Part shown: piece by piece, positions 15,276 through 23,636 of the stretch
How the letters are laid out: each line of letters begins with the position of its first letter
Numbering within the stretch: position 1 is the first letter of the stretch
Program-made: the position numbers and the translations under genes
The notes under the pieces: generated by a model
What the model was told of the DNA's origin: nothing
Databases searched by the model: none
Seen by the model: only the letters and a program-made list of their open reading frames with translations
Assembly: GCA_913063325.1 (NCBI GenBank)
Contig: CAJXYE010000039.1
Span: 1 to 41,223 of the forward strand
Direction: 5' to 3'
Source of the DNA: an uncultured Colwellia sp.
GTDB lineage: Bacteria > Pseudomonadota > Gammaproteobacteria > Enterobacterales > Alteromonadaceae
Length of the DNA stretch: 41,223 nt

Positions 15276-16076
15276 ATGTCAAAGATAGAACAAGGAAAAC
15301 ATGATGATGATCAAGTTAAGGTGAAACCATCCGAAATAGTTCAGTCTCTACTTAAAGGCTTAGTCGTTATTCAGGCGTTTAATCAAGATAGACCTTCTAT
15401 GACCTTGTCTGAGGTTGCAACTGCCACAGGTTATACGCGAGCAGCAGCAAGGCGCTTTTTACTCACCTTAGTTAGTGAAGGTTATGCTAAGCAAACTAAT
15501 AAACAATTTTCGTTAACGGCGAAGGTACTTAATTTAGGCTTTTCATACCTTTTAACACAAGATATTTGGCAACATGGCAAGCCTTTGATGCAGCAATTAG
15601 TTGAGCAACTTAATGAATCCTGCTCTGCCGCAGTACTCGAAGGAGACGATGTGGTTTATGTTGCCCGTGTTGCAACTACAAAACGTATCATGTCAATTAG
15701 CTTAAATGTGGGTACTCGCTTACCTGCTTTTGCAACATCTTTAGGGCGAGTGTTATTAGCAGAACTACCTAAAGTGGAGCTTGATACATTTCTAGATAAG
15801 TCGGCGCTAAAAAAACATACTGAATATACGTTAATTGATAAAGCCCATTTAATGGAAAATATTTCGCAAGTGAAGCAACAAGGGTATTCAGTTGTAGAGC
15901 AGGAACTTGAGCTTGGTCTAACTTCTATTGCCGTGCCTGTTAGTGATAGTGCGGGTGATGTTATCGCGGCGCTTAGCATTAGTACACATGTGTCACAAAC
16001 GGATAAAGAGCAGTTATTATCAGACATTTTGCCAGCGTTAAAAGCCTGTGCTGACAAAATAGCATTAGGGCAATAA
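15276..16076 (+). CDS. IclR-family regulator, PcaR/PcaU/PobR type
   Basis: The 266-residue protein has an N-terminal winged helix (about 20-80; S-L-L-K-G-L-V-V-I-Q-A-F...M-T-L-S-E-V-A-T-A-T-G-Y-T-R-A-A-A-R-R-F-L) and a C-terminal IclR effector domain (about 95-260) with S-L-N-V-G-T-R-L-P-A-F-A-T-S-L-G-R-V-L-L. The T-R-A-A-A-R-R-F-L-L-T-L helix is typical of PcaR/PcaU/PobR activators, which respond to aromatic-pathway intermediates such as beta-ketoadipate or protocatechuate. It is divergent from the CoA-transferase operon, the usual geometry for activator and target. The specific inducer cannot be read. Confidence 0.9.
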   Translation: MSKIEQGKHDDDQVKVKPSEIVQSLLKGLVVIQAFNQDRPSMTLSEVATATGYTRAAARRFLLTLVSEGYAKQTNKQFSLTAKVLNLGFSYLLTQDIWQHGKPLMQQLVEQLNESCSAAVLEGDDVVYVARVATTKRIMSISLNVGTRLPAFATSLGRVLLAELPKVELDTFLDKSALKKHTEYTLIDKAHLMENISQVKQQGYSVVEQELELGLTSIAVPVSDSAGDVIAALSISTHVSQTDKEQLLSDILPALKACADKIALGQ

Positions 16077-16113
16077 GATAGGTTAAGTAAATATATTCGA
16101 GATAAAGTATTAG

Positions 16114-16401
16114 TTAAAAATCACACTGTAATATTTTCATTGGCTTATCTGCCGCCATAACACAGCCTCTGGCTTCATCTGTAGCGGCTTTACATTGTTT
16201 GAGCATTTTTGATTTACTTGGTGCGTTATTTTTAAGCACTGACTTTACATGGCTGACTACAACGTCACATTCTCCTACTGGCACTGGTGTTGCTTTAGAA
16301 CAACTGACCAAAGTTGTTATCATAATTGGCAATAACAAAGGTAAAGTTAAAATTGAGCTGAAATTCAATGGCTTATTCAAGGAGTTAGTGTTTTTATTCA
16401 T
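16114..16401 (-). CDS. Small predicted lipoprotein
   Basis: The better start is the ATG at 16401, giving 95 residues: a positively charged, Asn-rich N-terminus, a hydrophobic stretch and a lipobox-like L-V-S-C, after which the mature part would start at the cysteine. The first in-frame start lies 23 codons further upstream but would bury the signal sequence. The mature domain (about 60 residues) has further cysteines in G-E-C-D-V-V-V-S-H, K-Q-C-K-A-A-T-D-E-A-R-G-C-V and L-Q-C-D-F, enough for two disulfides in the periplasm. I do not recognise the family. It faces the iclR gene convergently and rmuC divergently. Confidence 0.6.
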   Translation of the reverse strand: MNKNTNSLNKPLNFSSILTLPLLLPIMITTLVSCSKATPVPVGECDVVVSHVKSVLKNNAPSKSKMLKQCKAATDEARGCVMAADKPMKILQCDF

Positions 16402-16596
16402 ATTATTGCTCTGATAGTTAAAAACTAACTTGAGTATAGTCATGGATATATATATCTGCTTTGTGTTCATCTGTACATGTGTTCTAAGCTTTGCTTTTTC
16501 TCTTTTTAATCTCTTGTTTTATTAATGTATACTGGTAATATTTACAGTGTCGTGCATGAGCACCCTTAAGAAAACATCTTTTGAGATTGATAACCA

Positions 16597-17913
16597 ATGA
16601 TTTTTACACTTGAACAACAGCAATTACTATTAACTTGGCTGCCAGCGTTAGCCTTTTTTACGCTAACAATACTACTCATCCTAATCTTAGTGCGATTGAG
16701 TAAGCAAGAAAGCCGTATTCAGCAACACACTACTGAGTTAGTCAGTCAGCAAGTTCAGCAATTACAGACGCAGTTTTTACAGAAATTTACTCAACTACAA
16801 GATAAACAACAATTACAGCTAGCAAATAATATTGAACAACAAATGGCTGATTTACGCATTAAGCTTATGAGGCAAATTAATGAATTGCAAACTCAACTTG
16901 CCACTAAACAGGGGCAGTCATTAGATCAGGTGATTAATCATTTAAATAATACCGGTCAAGCTAACCGAGAAGAATTAGCGAAAACCTTGGCACAAAGCAG
17001 TGATCAAATGAGCAAACGCATTGATAGTTTAACGCAAGCGACCGATAAACGATTACAAGAAATAAGCGGCCAAGTTGAAAAACGACTGGCTGAAGGCTTT
17101 GAAAAAACTACTAAAACGTTTAGTGATATTTTACAACGATTGGCGTTGATTGATGATGCTCAGAAGAAAATTACCGAGCTTTCTACTAATGTGGTCAGTC
17201 TGCAAGAAGTTCTTAATGATAAGCGCTCACGTGGAGCTTTTGGTGAAGTGCAATTAAATAGTCTGATCAGAAACGTATTGCCTGAGCAAAGCTTCAAACT
17301 TCAACATACCTTATCAAACGGTAAAATTGCCGACTGTGTGCTTTTTTTACCTAAACCGACAGGTAATGTGGTTGTTGATTCAAAATTTCCGTTAGAGAGT
17401 TATCGTAAAATGATGGACTTTGAAACCCATGAAACTGAACGGAAATCAGCTCTGCGTCAGTTTAAAATTGATATCAAAAAGCATATCAATGATATTAGTG
17501 ATAAATACCTGATTGATAACGAAACTGCCGATGGTGCCATTATGTTTATTCCAGCAGAAGCTATTTTTGCTGAAATTCATGGGCATCAAAGTGATCTGGT
17601 TGACTATGCGAATAAAAAACGCGTTTGGCTGACATCTCCGACAACGTTAATGGCTATATTAACAACCGCACGTTCGGTGCTTAAAGATGAGGCAACGCGT
17701 CAGCAAATACATATTATTCAGGCGCATTTATCTGATTTGGCACAAGACTTCAATCGCTTTAAAGGACGTTTTGCTAACCTAGCCAAGCATATTGACCAAG
17801 CGGCAACAGATGTGAAGCAAATTCATACTTCTGCAGATAAAATATCGAGTCGTTTTGAGAAAATAGAGCAGGTAGACCTTGTTGATAAAGAGTCTTTAGA
17901 ATTACTTGAGTAG
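16597..17913 (+). CDS. rmuC: RmuC-family DNA recombination protein
   Basis: The 438-residue protein has one N-terminal membrane segment (about 12-32), a long Gln-rich coiled coil (about 35-200) and the RmuC nuclease-like domain (about 210-415) with G-E-V-Q-L-N-S-L-I, K-I-A-D-C-V-L-F-L-P and V-V-D-S-K-F-P-L-E-S-Y. RmuC limits recombination at short inverted repeats in E. coli; the domain belongs to the PD-(D/E)XK superfamily. Size and order agree with the family. It appears to be transcribed alone from the 16.47-16.60 kb spacer. Confidence 0.93.
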   Translation: MIFTLEQQQLLLTWLPALAFFTLTILLILILVRLSKQESRIQQHTTELVSQQVQQLQTQFLQKFTQLQDKQQLQLANNIEQQMADLRIKLMRQINELQTQLATKQGQSLDQVINHLNNTGQANREELAKTLAQSSDQMSKRIDSLTQATDKRLQEISGQVEKRLAEGFEKTTKTFSDILQRLALIDDAQKKITELSTNVVSLQEVLNDKRSRGAFGEVQLNSLIRNVLPEQSFKLQHTLSNGKIADCVLFLPKPTGNVVVDSKFPLESYRKMMDFETHETERKSALRQFKIDIKKHINDISDKYLIDNETADGAIMFIPAEAIFAEIHGHQSDLVDYANKKRVWLTSPTTLMAILTTARSVLKDEATRQQIHIIQAHLSDLAQDFNRFKGRFANLAKHIDQAATDVKQIHTSADKISSRFEKIEQVDLVDKESLELLE

Positions 17914-18118
17914 TACATGCTTAGAGTGACTAGGCTAAATACTATTCGCCGCGATTAAAGCGCTTTACTCTCTTAAAATAGGCGAACAAAATTTAACCGC
18001 GAAAGTTCAATAGACCCTAGTAACGATGAAGGCGTTATCAATAATTTTAAATGTTAGCCTTTTTAATTACTTGGTTTATACTCGTTCATATAAGGATTTA
18101 TTAGTGGTTTGTACAATT

Positions 18119-18862
18119 ATGATTAAAATATTGTCCCGCTTGCTTTTAGTCTCATTATTATTTTCATCAAATTTGATAATGGCTAAGCAAGAGATAAAAA
18201 TAGGAGTAGGTAATTTTCCGCCGTTTTTTGTTGAAGAAGAGCAACAAGGGCTGTTTATTGAAATCACCGAAGAGATATTTAAGCAACTACCCGATTATAG
18301 TGTGAAATTTATCTATATGAGTAATCATAGGTTATTGCATGAAATTAATTCAGGTAAGCGAATTGATGTCGCATGTAATATATTTTCAGACTCAAAAGTT
18401 GATGCGTTTTTATCATCACCAATCTTTCGGTTTACTGATGTTGCAGTATCTAAAAATTCAGCGAAATTAGATTTGAATAAGGTTGAAGATCTAAAAGGTG
18501 TGTCTATTGCGGCCTATCAAGGAGCTAAAGAGTTACTTGGAGCAGACTTTAAGGAAATGGCGCTTGCTAATCCACAATACAGTGAGCATTCACAGCCTAA
18601 AGATACAACTTATATGATGGTTGCTGGCCAGAAGGATGTCCGTATTGGTGATATCCATATTTTTTTACATGACTTAACGAGTAAACGTTATAAAAATGAA
18701 GCCCAGATAGATGTCAACGATTTTACCATACATAGATTATGGCCTGACGTATATTCACATATGGCCTTTAAAGATGAGGCGCTTAGAAACTCAGTTGATG
18801 AGGTAATTGAAGAGTTAACTGCTAATGGTAGAATAGAGGCTATTTACCTTAAATATCAATAA
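18119..18862 (+). CDS. Periplasmic solute-binding-like protein (SBP_bac_3 family)
   Basis: An open frame extends back to 18026, but the ATG at 18119 gives a proper signal peptide (M-I-K-I-L-S-R-L-L-L-V-S-L-L-F...M-A, about 22 residues), so I start there. The mature part of about 225 residues reads I-G-V-G-N-F-P-P-F...G-L-F-I-E-I-T-E-E-I-F, then G-K-R-I-D-V-A-C-N-I-F and V-E-D-L-K-G-V-S-I-A-A-Y-Q-G, the pattern of amino-acid type extracellular solute-binding proteins. No ABC permease or ATPase is adjacent, so it may be an orphan binding protein or a stress-linked relative, as is common in Alteromonadales. The ligand is unknown. Confidence 0.78.
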   Translation: MIKILSRLLLVSLLFSSNLIMAKQEIKIGVGNFPPFFVEEEQQGLFIEITEEIFKQLPDYSVKFIYMSNHRLLHEINSGKRIDVACNIFSDSKVDAFLSSPIFRFTDVAVSKNSAKLDLNKVEDLKGVSIAAYQGAKELLGADFKEMALANPQYSEHSQPKDTTYMMVAGQKDVRIGDIHIFLHDLTSKRYKNEAQIDVNDFTIHRLWPDVYSHMAFKDEALRNSVDEVIEELTANGRIEAIYLKYQ

Positions 18863-18960
18863 CAGATAACTGATATCCGCAACATTAATAATAATGAGTA
18901 AGCGTTTACCAAACATCACTTCAAGTATCTTCAGTTTAATTAAGTTACTGCTGCACTTTT

Positions 18961-18986
18961 ACCCAAACATCTCATCTGGTTTGGGT
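18961..18986. repeat. Hairpin between convergent genes
   Basis: ACCCAAAC and GTTTGGGT form a perfect 8-bp stem around a 10-base loop. It lies between the solute-binding gene and the symporter gene. Neither side has a clear T run, so terminator function is possible but unproven. Confidence 0.45.
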
Positions 18987-19031
18987 ATAGAAGCAATTTA
19001 TACTCTGCACTTCATACTCTGAATATAGTGA

Positions 19032-20369
19032 TTAAAAAGCCACATTCACAAAAACAACCACCAATAATACCGGGCAGACAAAGCGCAAATAGAAGCCTAA
19101 TAACTTTAAAGTGATGTGCTGGTTTAATTGAGCAATATCGGTTAGCTGATTGCCCCGTTTCCATAACCAACCTACAACAATAAAGTAAAATAATGACATC
19201 AGAGGTTGTAAAATGGTGGTGAGTAGCTGAATCACTAAGCCAAAGAGTTGTTCAAAAAAGGCGATGAGCAGCATGCTGCTAATAAAAACGATACCAGAAA
19301 TTAACCAAGTAGCGCGTTTTCTTGTCATCGCTTTATCTTCAATTAGATAAGCGACAGGAACCTCAGTTGATGAAATAGTAGAGGTAAGGGCAGCAATTGA
19401 TAATAAAGCAAAAAAAGCAAAAGAAACCAGTAAACCAATATTGCCCATAGAGCTAAATAGTGTAGGTAAAATATTAAAAATAAGTTGACCTTCGCCGATA
19501 AGGTGACCATCAACGAATACTTCTTGTCCAGCATGTTGTGCGACAAAAAGTGCTGGAATAATTAATAAGCCAGCAATAAATGCAATAAACGTATCAAGTA
19601 AAGTTATTGACAGGACTAACTTACCAACACTTTGCCCCTTAGGCATATAAGAGCCATAAGCCATCATAGCGCCTACACCTATCGCGAGAGAGAAAAAGGC
19701 TTGCCCCATGGCAGATATAATCAGTTTCGGCTCAGTAACTTGGCTAAAATCGGGCACTAAATAGAGCTCAACTCCTTGTGCAGCACCTTCTTGTTGTAAT
19801 ATATAGATTATTAAACCAATTAGCATTACTAATAGCATTGGCATTAATCGCGCGGACCAACGTTCAATGCCGCTGTGCACGCCTTGATGCACGATAGCTG
19901 CACCGAGAACGATAAATATGGGAGTAAAAATGACATTGCGCATTGTGCTTGAAGTAGAAAGCCATAGTGATAAATCCATCAAGCCGGCTAATTCAGCCAA
20001 TGATGCTAGGGCATGAGCTAGCATCCAACCGGCTACTATGGTGTAAAAACTTAGCATCATCATAGCGCCAATAATACCGATAACTCCGGCAGAAAGACCT
20101 AGTTTTTTAAAACGTTTACCACAAGCGTTAGCTAAGGCAGATACTGGATTTGTTTGTGCTTGATTACCAATATAAATTTCCGCATAAAGAGCAGGTAAAG
20201 CAAGTAAAAAAGTAACAGCTAAATAAACAACTAAAAATGCCCCACCGCCATTATTTGCTGCTTGAGTAGGGAATGCCCAGATATTACCTAAGCCTATAGC
20301 AGCCCCAGCTGCAGCCAGAACAAAACCAAGACGAGAATGAAAAGAATCACGAGAAGCAGTGGTGGTCAT
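19032..20369 (-). CDS. Na+-dependent transporter, neurotransmitter:sodium symporter (SNF) family
   Basis: The 445-residue protein has about eleven membrane segments and the family signature in TM1, A-A-G-A-A-I-G-L-G-N-I-W-A-F-P-T-Q-A-A-N-N-G-G-G-A-F split over residues 17-44, equivalent to the LeuT G-L-G-N-x-W-R-F-P-Y segment that lines the Na+ and substrate sites. Here W-A-F-P-T replaces the common W-R-F-P-Y, so the extracellular-gate arginine of LeuT-type carriers is absent, a difference worth noting. Such carriers import amino acids or related amines with sodium, suiting a marine cell. The next operon is divergent; the gene appears to be a single transcript. Confidence 0.9.
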   Translation of the reverse strand: MTTTASRDSFHSRLGFVLAAAGAAIGLGNIWAFPTQAANNGGGAFLVVYLAVTFLLALPALYAEIYIGNQAQTNPVSALANACGKRFKKLGLSAGVIGIIGAMMMLSFYTIVAGWMLAHALASLAELAGLMDLSLWLSTSSTMRNVIFTPIFIVLGAAIVHQGVHSGIERWSARLMPMLLVMLIGLIIYILQQEGAAQGVELYLVPDFSQVTEPKLIISAMGQAFFSLAIGVGAMMAYGSYMPKGQSVGKLVLSITLLDTFIAFIAGLLIIPALFVAQHAGQEVFVDGHLIGEGQLIFNILPTLFSSMGNIGLLVSFAFFALLSIAALTSTISSTEVPVAYLIEDKAMTRKRATWLISGIVFISSMLLIAFFEQLFGLVIQLLTTILQPLMSLFYFIVVGWLWKRGNQLTDIAQLNQHITLKLLGFYLRFVCPVLLVVVFVNVAF

Positions 20370-20534
20370 AAATAGTGAGTAGTCGTTAAAAGTTAGTTGC
20401 GCAAAGCTTACCGAGTTAAGGCGCTTAGGGGAAGTATTTTCATTGCTTTTGTTACATTTTTGCTAGCAATATTAGGGCGGAAAATATGATACAATCCTGT
20501 CATTTTGTAAATAGTAATCATTGAAGAGCAAGTT

Positions 20535-21194
20535 ATGTTAAAGCATGAAATTATCCCCGTAACGCCTTTTGCGCAAAATTGTACTTTATTTTGGTGTAGT
20601 GAAACTAATCAAGCTGCGGTAGTTGATCCTGGTGGCGATATAGAGAAGATCAAAGCAGCCATTTCTAAGCACGGCTTAAGTCTTGAAAAAATATTAATAA
20701 CCCATGCTCATATCGACCATGCAGGTGCTACTCATGCTTTAGCCAATTTTTTTGATGTGGTTATTGAAGGACCACATAAAGAAGACTTATTTTGGATAGA
20801 TAAAATTGAAGATCAGAAACAAATGTTTGGTAGTGCATTTTCTTATGCAGAGAAATTTACTTCCAACCGTTTTTTGGAGCAAAATGATACAGTCAGTTTT
20901 GGCAATATAACCTTAGAAGTTTATTTTTGTCCAGGTCACACACCTGGGCATATAGTCTTTTTCCATCGCGACTCCAAACTTGCACAAGTAGGTGATGTAT
21001 TATTTAGTGGCTCAATCGGTCGCACTGATTTTCCTCGTGGAGATCATGCGACTTTAATTCATTCGATTCGTGAAAATCTATTTAGCTTAGGTGATGATGT
21101 TCGTTTTATCCCTGGTCATGGACCAATGAGTACATTTGGACAAGAGCGTCGCAGTAACCCGCACGTAAGTGATGCTGCTGTTGGGGTAAGATAA
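20535..21194 (+). CDS. gloC: MBL-fold hydrolase, type II glyoxalase II (YcbL/GloC)
   Basis: The 219-residue protein has the metallo-beta-lactamase metal site T-H57-A-H59-I-D61-H62-A-G, C-P-G-H-T-P-G-H (about 136-143), G-D-V-L-F (about 157-161) and P-G-H-G-P (about 197-201). Length and the short C-terminus match E. coli YcbL/GloC, which hydrolyses S-lactoylglutathione, rather than the longer GloB. It is probably a cytosolic thioesterase in methylglyoxal detoxification. Its stop overlaps the start of the voltage-gated channel gene by one base (TAATG), so the two are coupled. The upstream spacer has the TACAAT near 20488-20493 as a possible -10 element. Confidence 0.88.
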   Translation: MLKHEIIPVTPFAQNCTLFWCSETNQAAVVDPGGDIEKIKAAISKHGLSLEKILITHAHIDHAGATHALANFFDVVIEGPHKEDLFWIDKIEDQKQMFGSAFSYAEKFTSNRFLEQNDTVSFGNITLEVYFCPGHTPGHIVFFHRDSKLAQVGDVLFSGSIGRTDFPRGDHATLIHSIRENLFSLGDDVRFIPGHGPMSTFGQERRSNPHVSDAAVGVR

Positions 21195-22036
21195 TGAGTA
21201 GTTTGGTACTAAAGGCTCAGCGCCAATTAAGAAAAATTGACAATAGTAAAATATTTCAAGGTATTGTTATTGCGGTTATTTTATTATCAGCTCTTTTGAT
21301 AGGGGCAAAAACCCATAATTTGTCTTCTAATGCAGTCGCTATTTTATTGTTAATGGATGTGGTGGTAACGGTATTTTTTGCGGTAGAAATTTCGATTCGT
21401 TATTTAGCTTGTCCCGAGAAGAAAGTTTTTTTTAAAAATGGCTGGAATATATTTGATACTGTTATTGTTGTAGGTAGTCTAATTCCTTCGGGTGGCTCTG
21501 GGGTATTACTTGCTCGTTTACTAAGAGTATTCCGTGTTTTACGCTTGGTATCAATGGTGCCAGAATTGCGCTTATTGATTAATGCATTACTCAAAGCGAT
21601 ACCTCGCATGGGGTATATCGCGTTACTCATGTTTGTAATTTTCTATATCTATGCGGCCATTGGTAGTATGTACTTCCATCCAATTAACGAAGTATTATGG
21701 GGCGATGTATCTATCTCTATGTTGACCTTATTTCGTGTGGCTACTTTTGAAGATTGGACAGATGTCATGTACGAAACAATGGCCGTTTATCCATTAAGTT
21801 GGATTTATTATTTAACCTTTATATTTTTAACCGCCTTTATCTTCTTAAATATGATGGTGGGTACGGTATTAGAAGTAATGAGCCAAGAGCATGATCAATT
21901 TCGTGCCGAGCAACATGGCGAAAGTGGTGACGGTGCTGAGCCGGCTAGTCGTGCACAGATAGAAAAACTTGAAGCAGAGCTTGCTGAAATAAAAACGCTG
22001 TTACTCGAAAATAAACCACTAATAAAAAGTAAATGA
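21194..22036 (+). CDS. Single-domain voltage-gated cation channel (NaChBac-like)
   Basis: A 280-residue six-helix channel subunit. S4 carries four arginines at three-residue spacing (R108, R111, R114, R117), followed by the S4-S5 linker, S5, a pore loop and S6 (about 203-230), then a C-terminal coiled coil rich in Glu/Lys/Leu (about 250-275) as in bacterial sodium channels that assemble as tetramers. The selectivity filter reads T-F-E-D-W-T-D (184-190, encoded at 21743-21763) instead of the usual T-L-E-S-W-S/A. The extra acids at D187 and D190 are those used in the engineered calcium-selective CavAb (T-L-D-D-W-S-D), so Ca2+ or mixed permeability is plausible. Coupled to gloC by one-base overlap. 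Confidence 0.92.
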   Translation: MSSLVLKAQRQLRKIDNSKIFQGIVIAVILLSALLIGAKTHNLSSNAVAILLLMDVVVTVFFAVEISIRYLACPEKKVFFKNGWNIFDTVIVVGSLIPSGGSGVLLARLLRVFRVLRLVSMVPELRLLINALLKAIPRMGYIALLMFVIFYIYAAIGSMYFHPINEVLWGDVSISMLTLFRVATFEDWTDVMYETMAVYPLSWIYYLTFIFLTAFIFLNMMVGTVLEVMSQEHDQFRAEQHGESGDGAEPASRAQIEKLEAELAEIKTLLLENKPLIKSK

Positions 22037-22071
22037 GTCAACGTAATCTATAGTCGTTATTGACGATTTAA

Positions 22072-22103
22072 AAAGGCAGGTACTTGTTTAAGTCCCTGCC
22101 TTT
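22072..22103. terminator. Bidirectional terminator between channel and yaiI genes
   Basis: AAAGGCAGG (22072-22080) pairs with CCTGCCTTT (22095-22103); the loop holds a further ACTT/AAGT pairing. A-rich on one side and T-rich on the other, placed between convergent genes. Confidence 0.82.
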
Positions 22104-22124
22104 ATTGATTTACACCAGAGCTAT

Positions 22125-22580
22125 TTATTGAGACTTTTTAAACTGGGTAATAATACGGTCAAGGTGATTAGCAAAATTTTGCCTATCTGTCTGGTTTAAT
22201 GCTGGCGGCCCACCAGTATTTACACCACTAGCGCGCATGGTATCCATAAAGTCGCGAATATTGAGTCGTGATTTTATATTCTCTTTAGTATACAGCTCAC
22301 CGCGTGGACTTAGGGCAATTCCTCCTTTATCGATAACTTCATCTGCCAGTGGAATATCACTGGTGATAACTAAATCACTGGCTTCAATACGTTTAACTAT
22401 TTCATCGTCAGCCACATCAAAACCACTACTCACTTGCATAAATGATGTATAAGGTGATGGAGGAATACGAATATGATGGTTAGCGACAAAGGTCATGACT
22501 ATTTTTGTTCTATCTGCTGCTTTAAATAATATCTCTTTGATCACCACTGGACAGGCGTCAGCATCAACCCAAATTTTCAT
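22125..22580 (-). CDS. yaiI: YaiI/YqxD family protein (UPF0178, DUF188)
   Basis: The 151-residue protein opens with [17 protein letters not shown], then [16 protein letters not shown] (about 55-64), [10 protein letters not shown] and R-G-E-L-Y-T-x-E-N-I, the full conserved pattern of UPF0178. The acidic motifs resemble PIN-like nuclease sites, but no activity is established to my knowledge. It stands alone, convergent with the channel gene and divergent from the ATL gene. Confidence 0.92.
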   Translation of the reverse strand: MKIWVDADACPVVIKEILFKAADRTKIVMTFVANHHIRIPPSPYTSFMQVSSGFDVADDEIVKRIEASDLVITSDIPLADEVIDKGGIALSPRGELYTKENIKSRLNIRDFMDTMRASGVNTGGPPALNQTDRQNFANHLDRIITQFKKSQ

Positions 22581-22683
22581 ATTGCTTCCTAGGGTCTGTT
22601 GACCACTCGCGTTGTTTTTACTTGTGCAGCTATGATACCGTAATTCATTAGATAATTAAAAACTTGAAAAGTAATAACTCGCT

Positions 22684-23037
22684 ATGCTAAATCCTCATTA
22701 TCAACAAATATGGCAAACGGTACAGTTAATTCCTCATGGCAAGGTTGCTTGTTATGGACAAATTGCTGATTTGGCTGGCTTACCAGGTAAAGCGCGTCTT
22801 GTCGGTAAGGCGTTAGGGAAAGTGCCTAAAGATGGCTGGCGTGGACAAGCAGTACCTTGGTTTAGAGTGATTAACTCACAAGGTAAGATCTCCTTTCCAG
22901 TAGGTAGTGACTACTTTGAAAAGCAAAAGCATCATTTGCAAGATGAGCAGGTCGTTGTGCTTGGTAGTCGAATAAAATTAAAAGATTTTCAATGGCAACC
23001 TGATTTATCAGAGATTTTATTTTCACTTGAGTTTTAA
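22684..23037 (+). CDS. Alkyltransferase-like protein (ATL, YbaZ type)
   Basis: The 117-residue protein has the DNA-binding half of O6-alkylguanine-DNA alkyltransferase: H-G-K-V-A-C-Y-G-Q-I-A-D-L-A-G (18-32) and A-R-L-V-G-K-A-L (37-44). At the active site P-C-H-R-V of true alkyltransferases is replaced by P-W-F-R-V (about 59-63), so the methyl-accepting cysteine is a tryptophan. ATL proteins bind O6-alkylguanine lesions and flag them to nucleotide excision repair. The ribosome site is weak. It lies between yaiI (divergent) and hsp20 (convergent). Confidence 0.9.
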   Translation: MLNPHYQQIWQTVQLIPHGKVACYGQIADLAGLPGKARLVGKALGKVPKDGWRGQAVPWFRVINSQGKISFPVGSDYFEKQKHHLQDEQVVVLGSRIKLKDFQWQPDLSEILFSLEF

Positions 23038-23102
23038 TAGTCGAGCAATTTTATAGCAAGTAAATTAATTGCTTACTTGGCGAGAATTAAAAGACTTAAA
23101 AC

Positions 23103-23127
23103 AAAAAAGCCCAGTCAAAGACTGGGC
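23103..23127 (-). terminator. Terminator of hsp20
   Basis: GCCCAGTC and GACTGGGC form an 8-bp stem (23109-23116 with 23120-23127) and on the minus strand run into T6. It lies about 30 bases past the hsp20 stop. Confidence 0.88.
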
Positions 23128-23157
23128 AAAAAAAACAAAAGGAGAAACATGATTTAC

Positions 23158-23628
23158 TTAGGAATCCTTATTCAATAAGCTTTTACCATTAATGGCAATC
23201 TTACGTGCTTTTAATGCTTCAGGTATCTCTCGTTCTAAATCAACGTGTAATAAACCGTTTTCCATAAAAGCGCCAATGACTTTGACGTGTTCGCCAAGCT
23301 GGAATTTACGTTCGAAGTTTCGCTCTGCAATGCCCTGATGTAAGAACTGACGAGGAGCTGAATTGCTTTCTTGGTTCGGGTTTACTGTTGCTTGTTTGGT
23401 TCCAACAATGACTAAGCCATTGTGTTTAGATTCAATATCAATATCTTCCTGACTAAAACCGGCAACAGCCATAGTGATTCGATATTGATTTTCGGCCAAT
23501 AACTCAATGTTATATGGCGGATATGATGATTGTTTACCTGGTTGGGAAGCTTTATCGATTAAACTAGCTAGGTGGTCAAAACCAATAAATGAACGATAAA
23601 GTGGGCTGAAATCTGTAGAGTTACGCAT
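23158..23628 (-). CDS. ibpA: Small heat-shock protein Hsp20 (IbpA type)
   Basis: The 156-residue protein has a short N-terminal arm (F-S-P-L-Y-R-S-F-I-G-F-D), an alpha-crystallin domain (about 38-135; Y-P-P-Y-N-I-E-L...V-A-G-F-S-Q-E-D-I-D-I and G-L-L-H-V-D-L-E-R-E-I-P-E) and a C-terminal I-A-I motif for oligomer docking. IbpA-type chaperones hold aggregated proteins for refolding. Regulation is legible: a sigma-32 type promoter at 23825-23852, a hairpin at the predicted 5' end, and a ROSE-like UUGCU/AGGAU pairing across the ribosome site (23637-23653). It ends at a strong terminator. Confidence 0.92.
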   Translation of the reverse strand: MRNSTDFSPLYRSFIGFDHLASLIDKASQPGKQSSYPPYNIELLAENQYRITMAVAGFSQEDIDIESKHNGLVIVGTKQATVNPNQESNSAPRQFLHQGIAERNFERKFQLGEHVKVIGAFMENGLLHVDLEREIPEALKARKIAINGKSLLNKDS

Positions 23629-23636
23629 AAAAAGTT

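Noticed and set aside
18026..18118. 31-codon extension of the solute-binding-like protein
   Set aside because: The extension precedes and masks a normal signal peptide; the start at 18119 is more sensible, although its ribosome site is weak.
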